A stretch of 64,000 bases of DNA, from assembly GCA_030142905.1 (NCBI GenBank), contig JASJOG010000034.1:864501-928500 (forward strand), given 5' to 3'. Below the pieces are notes generated by a model, which was not told where the DNA came from, searched no databases, and was given only the letters and a program-made list of their open reading frames with translations. Shown piece after piece: positions 25,801 through 38,000 of the stretch; the first letter of the stretch is position 1; each line of letters begins with the position of its first letter. The DNA comes from Heliopora coerulea. Its lineage: Eukaryota > Cnidaria > Anthozoa > Scleralcyonacea > Helioporidae. The translations under genes and the position numbers were made by a program.

Positions 25801-27294
25801 TTAAGAAGCTAGCTCAACTAGCCGTTGAAAATTACAGGTCGGTATTAAAACTTTTTCTGCCGTCAGTCGCTAATGCATGGTTCTCGTTGGTGAAGAGTTA
25901 AAACTAAGTAAAATAAATTTCATTTTCTTGAATCCTGATGTTTGAATTTGCTCAAACAATAAATTCTTGACGCTATCACTTGTCCTTGGACCTGTTACTA
26001 TTTTAAGAACATTTAGTACTTTCAATACTTAATACTTAAAGCTCTTAAAACTGTATTCCAAACCTTAAAAACATCAGTGGGAACAAGAAATCGAAGGCTA
26101 GTACCCTTCCTCTCTATGGAGGTGAAAAAGCGATAAAACTGGACCGGAATTGCACGAAAATCTTTACCAATGATGGACCATTAAGACCCAGGATAGGTCC
26201 TGGGTCAAACTTTGGCTGTTTCTCCCGTGCCATCACAATGCGACGGACATTTTACTGGCTCCTTTCTCGCCCTGACGTAATTATTCCGCTTGCCCACTTT
26301 CCTTATAACGGTCCAGTATGATTACTGTATTACTGAAAATTATACCATCTGTTGATAGAAAGTATTTTTGTTCGTAAAAAAACTCGCTTTGTCCTCATTG
26401 TACCGAAGCCTCGACGTAACAATTCTCCCCGTTCAAACCTCTTATTCAGTTAACAAGACCATATTTCGAAGGCTTGTATTTATTACTCACTACAAAATAC
26501 CGCGTGCCTAGGTTTCCAGTGGAGTCTATGGTAGCACTACCTAATGGTACTGTCATTCACAGAATGAATGCCAACGAACTTCTTGATCGCAAAAGCGCAG
26601 ACGTGAGGTAAGAACGAAATGAGCCTTTTGTAACAGCGCATCACTTAGTACACGCTTAGCCACATTGAAGGCAAAGGGTACCAACCCCTAAATCACGACC
26701 TCTTGTCTTAGATACTTCCTTCGGTGATCTTCCGTCACGTTTTTGTACCAGCTGAAGCATTCCTACGGATGGCTCATCTTGTGATTTCATCACTTATATG
26801 AAGAAGGGAAATTTAGTCGTTCATTTCCTTGAAGTTATAGTATCGACTTGTAATGCTGTAATCACCGAGGATGATTTTTCAGGAGCGTGACTCCCCTACA
26901 CAGTTTGTGCTTGAAAAGAAACAGTCCTTTGACTTCTAATTTTCCCCCTTGTTATTAATGAGGGAAATTTAGTAAAATTTAGAAACAGGAATATGGACGC
27001 CGTGAAAACCACGGACCTATTCTTGCTCCAAAATTTCCTTGAAAGAGTGTATCGCGCATTGACTTTTTGTTAGTCTGTGTCGCAAACTGCTTCCCCGGAA
27101 AATATTAAGCGCATGTTATGAATCTAACAAAAACATTCGCTATGTTAGCGAATTTAAGTGCTCAACATTTGATCCTATCTCGTATGTTTTTGTTGTTTAG
27201 TATCGTGGATGGTTTACAAGACGGAATAAGTGCAAATTATTTCAACTTTCTGAACGAAGCAATTTCTAAAGCTAAAGATTATCTTGACCGTTAA
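19878..27294 (+). CDS. SELENON: Selenoprotein N (UGA read as selenocysteine)
   Basis: ER-membrane selenoprotein that in animals works with calcium handling (SERCA redox control). Predicted 521 aa in 13 coding exons: 19878-20105, 21064-21213, 21893-22052, 22226-22403, 22870-23021, 23643-23669, 23792-23833, 24169-24326, 25059-25164, 25520-25623, 25767-25837, 26512-26607, 27201-27294. Every junction is GT-AG and phase-consistent. Visible features: N-terminal signal-anchor (about residues 4-27); EF-hand loop [12 protein letters not shown] (51-62); family blocks [26 protein letters not shown] and MEVDIGYLP; then [21 protein letters not shown] with U400 encoded by TGA at 25161-25163. The frame stays open to TAA at 27292-27294 only if that TGA is read through, and the SGRTLRDT stretch after it is family-typical. 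The first ATG after an in-frame stop sets the start. Slightly shorter than the human protein (556-590 aa). Confidence 0.96.
20520..20860. repeat. Degenerate GGAT/GGTG minisatellite in SELENON intron 1
   Basis: Plus strand shows drifting GGTG, GATG and GGAT words with few cytosines for about 330 bp. The opposite-strand frame (Ser/Pro/His-rich) is only a shadow of the repeat. Confidence 0.65.
24456..24650 (+). repeat. tRNA-derived SINE, copy 1 (SELENON intron 8)
   Basis: Starts with a tRNA-like head (gcacagtggtagtgcacgtg as A box, then a B-box-like gggcgtgattctacc). The body runs ttggtcacatgtgagaag ... ggttctccagtttcctcc ... gacccatgaggggtggcc. A second copy in reverse orientation at 63005-63211 shares all these blocks, which defines the family. 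Confidence 0.8.
25161..25163 (+). other. SELENON: Selenocysteine UGA codon of SELENON
   Basis: TGC-TGA-G at the end of exon 9: codon 400. It is followed by a GT donor one base after the TGA, so the next codon (Gly) is split across the intron. The context Ser-Cys-Sec-Gly is the family redox motif. Confidence 0.95.
25525..25563 (+). promoter_or_regulatory. SELENON: Selenocysteine redefinition element-like hairpin
   Basis: In exon 10, GGGCGAACT (25525-25533) pairs perfectly with AGTTCGCCC (25555-25563). The inner 21 bases can pair further (TTCGAGA with TCTTGAA, one bulged C), leaving a 6-base loop. After splicing, the stem begins six bases 3' of the UGA, the position reported for the SELENON redefinition element (SRE) of vertebrates. 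The pairing is seen directly; the role is inferred from the known family element. Confidence 0.75.
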
Positions 27295-28265
27295 TACCCA
27301 ACTAACTCTGGCACGAGCTAAAACAGAATCATGGACGTCATGGTAAAGAGTCTTGGTGACTTCGTCAAACGTACCAATCATGCATTTTAAAACAAGGAAA
27401 TGAATGACTGGAAACTTTCACTTTAGTTTTCTCATTAATTAAGATGCCGAACACAAGGAATGTTTCATCTGACATCATAACACAGAGTTAAAAAACTCGG
27501 TGAAGCCAAGCCAATATAAGATTTGTAAGCTTGATATTCATTTCAAAATGTTGCGCGTCGGCGACGAAAACTTCTGGAAAACTTCTTAACAGTTTTATCC
27601 TTTGTCCTTTTTAACTAAAATTTGTGAAATCGTTGACGTGATATCTTTACAGCTCCAAATTTGAGCTGGACACTGATCTTTATAATTTTCGCATGATTTC
27701 CGCCTGATCAATCATTGATAAAGATCTGAAACCAAGTTATTCAACATACTTCGAGGTTAATTCAAGGAAAGTTCTCATGGTTGTGAATTTGACATAAGTT
27801 GTGGTAAGCACTATGTAAGTTTAAAACTAAACTTCACTTACAAATATTTCATTAAATAACATTTAATGCATATAATTCCAATTTAACTTTAATTCATTTA
27901 CATATATACGTATTTACCACAAACTGATCGATATGCTTCGAAGTGTTTGGATGGAATGAAGAAATGCTCTACGAGTGTTTGGTAACAGCTTCTTAAACAA
28001 ATCTGTATTTTTGGAGAAAATTAGACCGAAAGGTGGCGAAAATTTATGCTAACTAGGGCCAAATATTCAAACTTCCACCACAGGTATCCGAACGCACCAA
28101 AGACCTTAAAAAAACCTCTAAAACGAACAGAATTTGACTTCACCGTGTTTGGCTCGCCTCGGCGTTGGCATTTCGGATGAAACCATCCTTCGTGTTTAGC
28201 AGCCAAGTGATCATGCTGCATTGAAAGTACAGTTTTGCTTCTAAGTAATTTATAATGCACTAAAG

Positions 28266-28345
28266 GAAGATTGTTGTCTTTTTATGATAATAGTCTTTGA
28301 AACTGCAATCAACAGTAAGGACTATTTGATGTTTCTAAAGAAATA
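28266..28345 (+). promoter_or_regulatory. SELENON: SECIS element in the SELENON 3' UTR
   Basis: The non-Watson-Crick quartet is ATGA (28284-28287) against TGAT (28327-28330). Helix II is 10 bp: 28289-28298 pairs with 28317-28326, with one G-U. Twelve bases separate ATGA from the unpaired AAA (28300-28302), the canonical spacing. A small extra stem ACTG/CAGT (28302-28305 with 28313-28316) above the AAA makes it a form 2-like SECIS. It lies about 1 kb after the stop codon and before the AATAAA at 28378. It would recruit SBP2 and allow UGA decoding. Confidence 0.9.
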
Positions 28346-28377
28346 AGTACGCTAAAAGCAGATAACCATACAATGGA

Positions 28378-28383
28378 AATAAA
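28378..28383 (+). terminator. SELENON: Polyadenylation signal of SELENON
   Basis: AATAAA about 50 bases after the SECIS 3' arm; the resulting 3' UTR of about 1.1 kb includes the SECIS. Confidence 0.7.
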
Positions 28384-28693
28384 CGCTGTTCTCCACTAGT
28401 CGGAAGTTAATCATACGAATCAACTTTTCTTTGTACAAATTAAACAGATTTGTCGTCAGTTCCACACGAAGGCCCGCGAGACGAAAGAGGAAAGTCGCTT
28501 CGTACCAAAAAGAAAAAAGACCCAGTGGAAAATAGCTTTAAGGTCAACATATTAGGTTGTCATGCATGAAGCAATTAAAAACATCTTCGAGTGTATGTAG
28601 AGTGACTCTAATGGCCGGTTTTTACAAAGATCCCAATTCGTTTGTAATTCTCTTAATTCCACCTCGGTCGATTTTACTCGCTCCTGGTTTGCT

Positions 28694-28699
28694 TTTATT
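28694..28699 (-). terminator. AP5M1: Candidate polyadenylation signal of AP5M1
   Basis: TTTATT on the plus strand is AATAAA on the minus strand, 364 bases after the AP5M1 stop codon. The SELENON and AP5M1 transcripts would end about 300 bp apart, tail to tail. Confidence 0.5.
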
Positions 28700-29062
28700 T
28701 CCGGAATTTCTCTTAAATCCACACATGGGTCCCGTATGTGAATACAATACAACAAAATCAAGTTAAAGTTGCAAGTATTAACTTTTGATGAACAATTGGT
28801 TACGTGAAAATTTAATGTTTTGCTTTTAATGCATGATGTGAATTGCGAAAATCGTTGCCATCATCATTTTTGGTGTGAGGACTAATGTTTACATGTATTT
28901 GTATCACAAGCACTGCAGAATTTTCCCGTGGGTATTGTACCGGACATACAATCGCTCGCTTTCGGCTCGTACTTGTATATCCGATAGAACACCACCACTG
29001 ACGCTGTTAATAGTACGTGGAAAAATAAACTCTTCATGTCTGACTACCATACTGTCATACTC

Positions 29063-32000
29063 TCATATCGTTGGTGGAAAAGCCACAATTGCATCCCCAT
29101 GAACATTCCATATTTTATAATCAGAGGCAACCAGTTCTTTAGCTAAACCAAAAAGTTTACGAAAGTTTGTTCACTATTTTACTGAAAAAGATACAAAACA
29201 CCTAAACACCTATGGCAAATTGTATCGCTTTTTTAATCACCCCTTCAACTGGAGTCTTGAAGGAAGCTTTTCGTAACAAAATCAGTGAAACTTGACCAAA
29301 TAGCACGATTTAAACCGCGCGCACTACTCCTTCAAGAAGATAGAAATTTACTTACCAATGTTAATTTTGGTATTCGATCTGGGGTTAATGTACACAGACT
29401 TGTGGTCAACATCGCTGCCGCTGAGGGAAGAATTGGTCAATTTAAAGTATAGCTGAAAAAAAACAACAAAGTTCATGCAATTAGTTTATTTTAAGATCGC
29501 CATCGTTTTTATTTACGAACCAGGGGTCTGTGAGTGGAAAATTCCAACCTTGCCACTGTTTTCGCCGCTAATCTTGGGTTTCTGTAAAGACTTACAAATG
29601 TTATAAAAATTCAACGTAAACCAATAGGCACCACGCACGTCACGCCAAGGAGTTTATTATCAATATCCAAGCCTCACTTTGACGTTACTTGAAGCTTGGA
29701 AATGGTATTAAAAGCATGGCATAATCATGTTAAAGATGTACTTGACATTGGTAGGTCTACCTTTCCTACCCTGGGTTCAAAAACTGCACGCCCAGATTGA
29801 ACCTTTTTTTTTTCACATCTAACGTTTCGCCGAACACCAATTATTGTATTTAAAGAGTGCTCAGTTAATTTAAATTCTAACACGTACGGTGTTCTTAATA
29901 ACAATTACTTGATACTGATATGCAGTTTCACCAATAAATAATTACCTAAAATAATTTGTCAATGTTCAGAAGTTTCTATGCTTAGTGGATTTATTGAAAG
30001 GTTTAATATTTTGCTGCTGATGAAAAACTAAAAAACGTTTGTCGATGTATAATACTTCACATGAAATAAGGGTTGTCCTTGAATCTCAGAACACTTAGGT
30101 GCAATTGCAGAGATTCGAAGCTGAGTTTTTTTAAACAACCTTCGAGGTATTTTGGAATTAGAGAAAAAAAACTCCGTCTGACACTCATGACGACCCCGCA
30201 GTTTTAGACAATAATCGAGATGTAAGTTGGCCAGATGTAAAGTTTTCCTCCGATTTCAAAGGAATTTTTACGATTTCCTCACCTCCAAGGTGTTTACTAC
30301 CTTTGTTTTTCGTTAGTGAATATTGTTGTAAAGTTGATGCATGGCCCATGGTATACCTGGACATAACTGCTTTGCCCTTTGCAAAATGGATCTTCTTCGA
30401 AATGGGTTCTTTCTCCAGGCGTTGGGTCCGCAAAAGTCACGGTGGTGCCTAACGACGTACGCAATGACTTCGGAAACTTTTGTCCTAAAAACAGAATTTG
30501 ATTGGTTAAACATGTCGGTACGTAAGCCTTGGCCTAACGGTCGTGGCTAGAAGGTATACCTGAGGGTTTAGGGTGAACGGAAGCACCACAGAAATACGGG
30601 AGAATTATTTCTGGCACATTACGGATGAAGCCGTGTGGCTGCGTGGCGAACGCGACGACACCGAACGCCGTAATCCGTTACCACAACTGGTGTTCAGTTT
30701 AATGGTATACTGAAGGTTGCCTCCTCGAATCCACGTTGATGTCAAGGTTTTTTTAGCGCCGATATGTATTGTATTGCCATTTACCTACACTCCACACAAG
30801 TCGTCTTTTTTCAGGAGAAACAAGAAGCGCTCCAGAGTCAGTGACAAAATCCATCTTAATGATAGGTCCTCTGAAAAAAGAGACAGTTTATTAGAAAAAC
30901 GCTTAGAAGTGTGTAAAAGTCCATGCAATAAACAATGAAGACAACTAAATTAAAACAAGACAATAAGGAACACTCTCCCATACCTGTAGAAAAATGGTAT
31001 ATGGACTTCAAAATACTCGAAAGAGTTTTTTATTCCCTCACTCAACTGAAGTTTTAATAGAACTTGCGTCGAGTCCGGCTGAACAAACAAAAATGAAGGC
31101 AATAGTTAACATATTGATGCGGTTGTAACTGCTTTGTCACATCTTTTGTTTCGTTCGTTTCCTTGCGCTTGCTTCAATGCTTTTCTCGAGCATCTGAGAG
31201 TTGTTATCTTGTGTATATAATTCCAGACACGGAATTACTTACACAAGATAACGAGGATTAAATAAACGGATGACAAAATAAGCGAAGTAACAAACGGACG
31301 GACGAACAGATGAAAGATCGAACTAGGAAAAGGTAAAGCAACGGTGAGAATGGTAGTGTCGAAGGGTAGAACCAGGGGAGAACCCTTTTCCTCTAATTTC
31401 AACCAACTATGGAGGGCTGGAACTCCTTTTCTTTCCAAACAAGACTATGCATCAAATATATAATCATGATATTTTATCTTGTTTTATTACGTTTTGCCAC
31501 GGATAAAAGGAAGTAAGTTACACAAGATAATGTTTTAAGAAAAATAGTAAAAGAAAGTTTATCTACAGGGCGACACTAATCATCACAGTGTTTATTAACA
31601 CGTTACGTGTCGTTGATGGAGGGACAAGATGAAGAAACGTGGCAGGGTAGCTGCAACAGCATGCGCCAATTACTGCGGTCCCAAGATTGAAGAAAATATA
31701 AGAATAAATTGAATCTAAAAAATGATATATCACGATAAGGTCACAGACACAGCGGATACAATCACATTAACCAAACGCAAAACGTTATTCACCATGATAA
31801 GGACACAGACACAATGGATACAGACGCATTAACCAAACGTAAAACGTTGTTCATCATGACAAAGACACAACGGATACAGACACATTAACCAAACGTAAAA
31901 CGTTATTCATCATGATAAGGACACAGACACAACGGATAAAGTCACATTAACCAAAAGTAAAACGTTCTTCATCATGATAAGGACACAGACACAACGGATA

Positions 32001-35000
32001 CAGACACATTAACCAAACGTAAAACGTTATTCATCATGATAAGGACAGACACAACGGATACAGACACATTAACCAAACGCAAAACATTATTGATCAGTTA
32101 CAGCAACGGATAGCATTGGTAAGACCCCGAGTTGTCTTGCATCTCAGGCAAATCGATTTCCAAGATCTGGCGTCTTTAAGATTGTACAGATTGTATATTT
32201 GCCACACTTACAACCACTCTTTAACACGAGTAAGGTCCTAAACTTTCGAGGTTATTTCAGAGCCAGCTGTCTCTCTTATCGAGTCACACATGGGATCTTG
32301 GCCATTGTTTTTATATTCCTGCTAAGAGCCACCCACCCACCACTCCTTAGTATGACCGTGCTTATCGTTCTCGTCCGTCTTAAAATATTCTAAATCGGCA
32401 ATAATTTAGAGAACAATACACAGGGGTTCGTGTTGCTCTAGAAAAGTCGAATTGAAGGAGCTTGCAAGGAGGAAAATGACAATTGTCAAGGAGTTTTTAG
32501 TAAATTTTCTAACTGCTGAAGACAAACTTCAAACGTAATGTACAAAATGTCTGTTTGAGATACCATCTATCGCTCGATTTACTTCAAACTGTACTGCAGC
32601 AGTTAAAAAATAGCGAGAACTGAAAATCACTTCTTTAGTTTCTTTTTCAATTGCTCCATCATTTCATGGTCTGTAGCCATTAGTCTTGGTGACGTGAATC
32701 ATCTTCCGTTCTTTGTCGGCAAGGTCCATCAGCTTATCACCTTACTTTCATCTGAACATCATATTCAAGGAGCATTCAAGGAGTTTTAGAAAAACCGTAA
32801 ATTTCAAGTGCTTTTCAAAGGCCATTGAAAGTCAAAATTTGATACAAGGAACAGCATGAACTCTGAATGCATCATCTCCACTAGCTTTTTTATGGACAAT
32901 TGTGGACACCAACAAGTCACCAAAAAGCACAGATTGGTGGCACCCATCTTTCGTTGCAAAGCAATCGTCCTGCAATATTTGTCCGAGTTTTCTAAATAAC
33001 ATACACATGGCCCCCCCTGCTGCGTTTCACGCCAAAGTCATGGATCACTTTTACAGCGCTATATGAGAAGTTTAGGCGGAGGTGGAATGAAGACAGAGGA
33101 AGAGGAGGAAAAAGGGACAGAGGAACTAATAAGATGGAGTGTCGAAACGTTGCATAGCGAAAAGTAGCTTTTTAAGTTGCGTTTATAAACTTTTAAGCCA
33201 GAGTAACTTCATACTATGTCTAAGATGTAACAATATCTGCTGGGAAAAGTGGTGGACAGTTTCAAGAAATAACTTTACCTGAGGTCTATTTGCCCTCATA
33301 TAATAAACACCCGTCACAGGCAACTGAGAATCGCAACTAAAATGGCATAGTGGAAACTGGTCCAAGGGTGGAGTAAATCGAACAGTTCTAGAAACGGGAC
33401 CTTGCTCCACCGATTTATAAAATTCGGGCGGAGAATTTCCAAGAGAACTTGACCTTCCAGTTTCCATGTCGTTAGATTGCAAGCAAGGATGAAATACCAT
33501 ACGAACATTTGGCTTTGATACCAAATTTAGTGAGATTTCCGGGACACCTTCGATTTCGGCCTAAAAGCAGAAAACGAACTTTACTGAGTTTGGGTTGCCG
33601 TTTGATATTATTATTATTTTATAAAATAAATATCCAACGGTTTATTAGCGTTTAAAGTACGGTAATCCAAACACATCTGATGCTGCTTGATTTGCAAATT
33701 CTTTACGCATTTCAAAAAGAAGGCCTAATAATCACACATTTGAACGTCTCCATTGACCATACCTTACAAGATACTGTCCCATACGACTGGCATGTATCTC
33801 TGTAGACAGTATTTTCTGCATGGTTGTATATAACTGCATTGACTTTCTCTTCAATGTTTACTTGTAACTGGTTTTTACCTTTGTGCAACACTGGTCGCCA
33901 GGCAGATAACTAAATATAAAATGACACTATAATATTTAAAATGTAGTCGTCGACACCCGACTTAATACATTTGCACATTGTATCGTGTAATCACAACAGT
34001 ACCACGACAGCGTATCTGCAATTTCCACGGTCATAAACCTTGGAGTGGCCTGTTAACAAGTTGGAACAACGCTTTTAACTCTTTCTTGCCCAGAACTCTT
34101 CCTTTGACCAGCAAAATCTAGCATTACTGTAGCCAGATGATTTACCCTGACACAAAAGAGTAAGATGAGATGGGCTTAACGTCACCAAGCTCCAACTACG
34201 TTGCGGCCAAGAAGTTTATGGTGAGATGTAGTGGGCATAAAAGTTTTTGAAACAATCTTCAACAGGTTTGTTGCATACATAGCAAACCAGACAAACCGTG
34301 AAAAGGTATTACGATAACAGTTCGTTTGCCAACTTGTTTTTCAGCGGTTACACGATTTTTGTTTTGTCGTGTAGTTTCAGAAGCAGAATTTGTGGTAATA
34401 CTACATGAATTGATTATCACCCAAGCTTCTCCTGATTACTTGGGATTTCGGTACAGTATTGTTCTTTGACAACGGAACAGAACATTAACTTTAATAATCT
34501 GAAACAGCGATTGTCAGCGGGAAACGTAGTGTTTCCCAAAACGCTGTTTAATTATATGTTCAGTGAAATCTTACATTCTGCTCCAGAAGAGCTGTTTTAC
34601 TGTTCTGAGGTCTTCAGAAAGAGCAATAGTTGAAAAGAAAAAAAAATTTCGGAACACAATTAGTTGTACCCAGTCTTACCTACAGTCGCCATATTCTTTC
34701 TTACCTTATACTTTGGAATCCATCCTATATCTTTGCCTGTCATGAAGTTCTTCACTGTGTTTAAATTGGTGTCTGTTGGAGTTCCAAATGGCATCAAAAT
34801 CTTCAAAATTTGGTCAAGTTCTTCAAATTGAGATGAAACCTTAAAGATAACAAACAATCAGAATGCTGTCAACTTAATACTCCTTGTAAAAAAAAACACA
34901 TCTGGGATTTGGAAACCTCTTCATGTCTTTCTGTTAGGACTTAAACACACATGATTCTTTACTTTTTAATGGAAACTTTGGACATGGTGTTATGAACTGG

Positions 35001-38000
35001 ATGATTTTGGTATAAACAATACATGCTGATTGCACTATTCTATTATTTATTTCAGAGTCATCTTGAGGGTATTATGAAATGAAACTTCACAATTACCCTG
35101 AGGATGATTCAGAAATAGAATTGAAACACTGCACATCCATCCTCATGGATAGCGTTAAGTTGTTGTGAGAATATCCCGTGCACTTAAATTGGATAAAAAC
35201 TCGCCTCCAATCCCTGTGGACTCGATAGCTCAACAGGTAGAGCGGCAGACTGGTATCCCAAAGGTGTGAGTTCAAATCCTGCTCGAGTCAACATTTTTCA
35301 GTTGACTTCGGTAGTGTAGGTTAATTGTGAAGTTTCATTTCTATTATTTATAGCTACAGTGTTTATAGTATTGGTAAATATTTATGCAACAATCCCACTG
35401 TTATCATTAATAAGAATATTCAGAGATATATTAAATGAAAAAGAAAAAGATGGTCATAACTGTACCTGTACATTGTTAGCTGCTGAAATTTCCAGAAATT
35501 CAACTATGTTGTGTAAAAGTGCATAACCAATGGAGATTGCAGGTCTGAAATCACAATCATCATCAACAGTACAAATTGTCTTAGCCTGGTGTGGGGAGAG
35601 TATGTTAGACTGTCATCTCCACTGTTGTTCACTTGGAATGTTTGAAAAGCAAGCATTTTCATATAACTAAAATTGAAGATTTCTTTTACAACAGAATCAG
35701 AATGCAGTAAAATGAGATGTACATCAAAAAAATGAGAAAAAACTCCAGCTGAACTATGAAAATTGAAGATAGAAATTCTTTAAAATTACAGCTGACAACT
35801 TTATTCTTCTAAACCAGATACTTGGCTGTTTATTATTTTATAAATAATTACCTAAGCACCATTAATGCAGACATAAAGCTATATTTCTTACATTTCAACC
35901 ACAGGAGTCTTGCAATCAAATCTTTTATTTTCCAACAGGGCCAAGCATGCAAGAACCAGATTAAACTAAAAAGACCATTATAAATCATGATTGGGAGCCA
36001 AATTGAATGCTGTTATCAATGAAATTATTTCAACAAACATGAGTCAACAAATCATCATATCACTTATTACCTTTTGTATCACAACAACAGGCCATATTTC
36101 TTCACCATTCACATTAAGTGCAAAAACAGGTTCGCCCTTGCTTGCCCTGCAGCCATCATACTCTTCAACAAACTAACAAAAATAATAGTTTCAGACTCCC
36201 TTATTCTGGTTGAATAGAAATTACACACCAGTATCTGACAAAAATGTTAGTAAAAAATTGAAAGTTTGCACTTGAAAATCAATATTTTCAAACCCCCATG
36301 CTTGACTTAATCAAAGTGAAATTTCCATACTAGCTTGCATAAGTTGAAAATTTTCATAAATTTATAAGAGTTACAATTCCACAACCAATGCTCTAAAGAG
36401 CTGTTGGCAATAATTCAGACCAGACAAGGTAAATTTAGTGAAGGTTGGGGTATGCATTTGAGAGGGTACAAAAGTCACTTTGAGAATGATAGTTTTCTCA
36501 GTTGACACATTTCATAAAATGAATATTTATTTTTACACAACTGAAAAGAGGTAATGAATGGATGGATGAACCAATACCCTGAAAAAGATAATAATTAGCA
36601 TTTGTATCAGAACTATTTCATGCTGTTTCACTTAAGCTATCACTTCTCAAGGAGATTCAACAAACAACTGCTACTTCAACATTTTCAAAATCACAGTTGA
36701 AGTCAGTGGCTACAGCTATGCTGTTATATGACATCACTAAAACAAAAATGTCTAACTGGAAGTGGGAACAGAAATGTAGGAAACCTTTTAATGAGCAAAA
36801 TCACTGTTGATTTCTTAGGTTGTCTTAATGTAAGGTTTATGATATTAATTTCTTTTCAAGTTCCCATAAGATAATTCCAGAAGTCTACATGTAACTCAAC
36901 TTGTAAAATTGCTGTGCTCAATTCAAACTGAATAAACTTTCATACAGAAGATATTCAGAATTAAATGCCTTATCAAACATTTCTCAAGTTTAAGGAAAAA
37001 CTGAGACCAAGTAAGTACCTTGTATTGCCTAAGACTAACCAGTTAGGGCTCTCATTTATGCATAGAACACTTAGTATAATCCTTACTAAACCAAAATTTC
37101 TATATCTGTGACTAAGGAAACTTCTTTATTAACCTTTCCCAGTCTGTACCCAACTTTTTTCATGTTACTCCGGCTAATGCCATATGATTTTACTCCTCAA
37201 GTGGAGATGTCTCTGAAAGGAAAGGGTTAATCTCTTTTCACATCTATACATTTTTGTATGCTATTATCATTCTTTTGTAATTAAAACTACATTTTAATTT
37301 ATCTTATTTTAAACAGTGGTGTAACAGAACTACTGGGGGCCCTTAGGAGATTTTTATTGGAGGCCCCCGTCACCCCCCTTAGTATAGACATATATTTCAA
37401 GAATTTAATCTTAATTGTCTTTACAGATTTATTGGGGGGCCCTTAGAGGTCAGGGGCCCTTAGGAGTTGCTCTAACCCTGACCATAGTCTGTTATGCTAC
37501 TGATTTCAAATACAGTGCTACAATAATGTTTCATATTGGTATTAAGATCACAATGACATGGAAAACATAATTATATTAAAGTTACTTAACCCATTAAGGG
37601 GCAAGGTCACACTTTAATATTTTACTCTGGCCAATGTCAAACAATTTTACTTATCAAAGGGATGAACCCTGTCCCTTAACAAGTCGAAGATAAAAATGTT
37701 ATGCCCATCTCTATGTTGACTGTAACAACAGTACTCACCTCATCTGTTGTTCGACCAATTTCCAATTTGGAAAATAAGGACTTCACAAATTTGCTGTCCT
37801 CTGGCAGACCACCTTCTGGTGTTCCTCCATGAATCAACTTATGCCTCCTTTCTACTGTTGTATATTTTCTGGCACAGAACAAAAATTAATCCTAATTAAT
37901 ATGTTATAAAAGACTCACATAACAATTTTAAATTTACTATTGCATTCTATAATGGTAATCAACTAACTCCCACTCTAAAAATGTCAATAATGGTTCATTA

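Noticed and set aside
27360..27720. Alternative SECIS candidates near gtgatatctttacagctcc and gcatgatttccgcctg
   Set aside because: Helix II does not pair well or the spacing from the quartet to the unpaired A residues is wrong; the structure at 28266-28345 satisfies all rules.
28552..28761. 69-aa minus-strand frame as last AP5M1 exon
   Set aside because: Phase and family resemblance place the last exon at 29063-29142 (ends ...KIWNV...PPTI stop); this frame is in the 3' flank.
35219..35290. tRNA gene on the plus strand
   Set aside because: Acceptor and D stems pair but the anticodon stem does not and the T stem is weak; flanked by inverted and direct repeats, so a SINE-type pseudo-tRNA.
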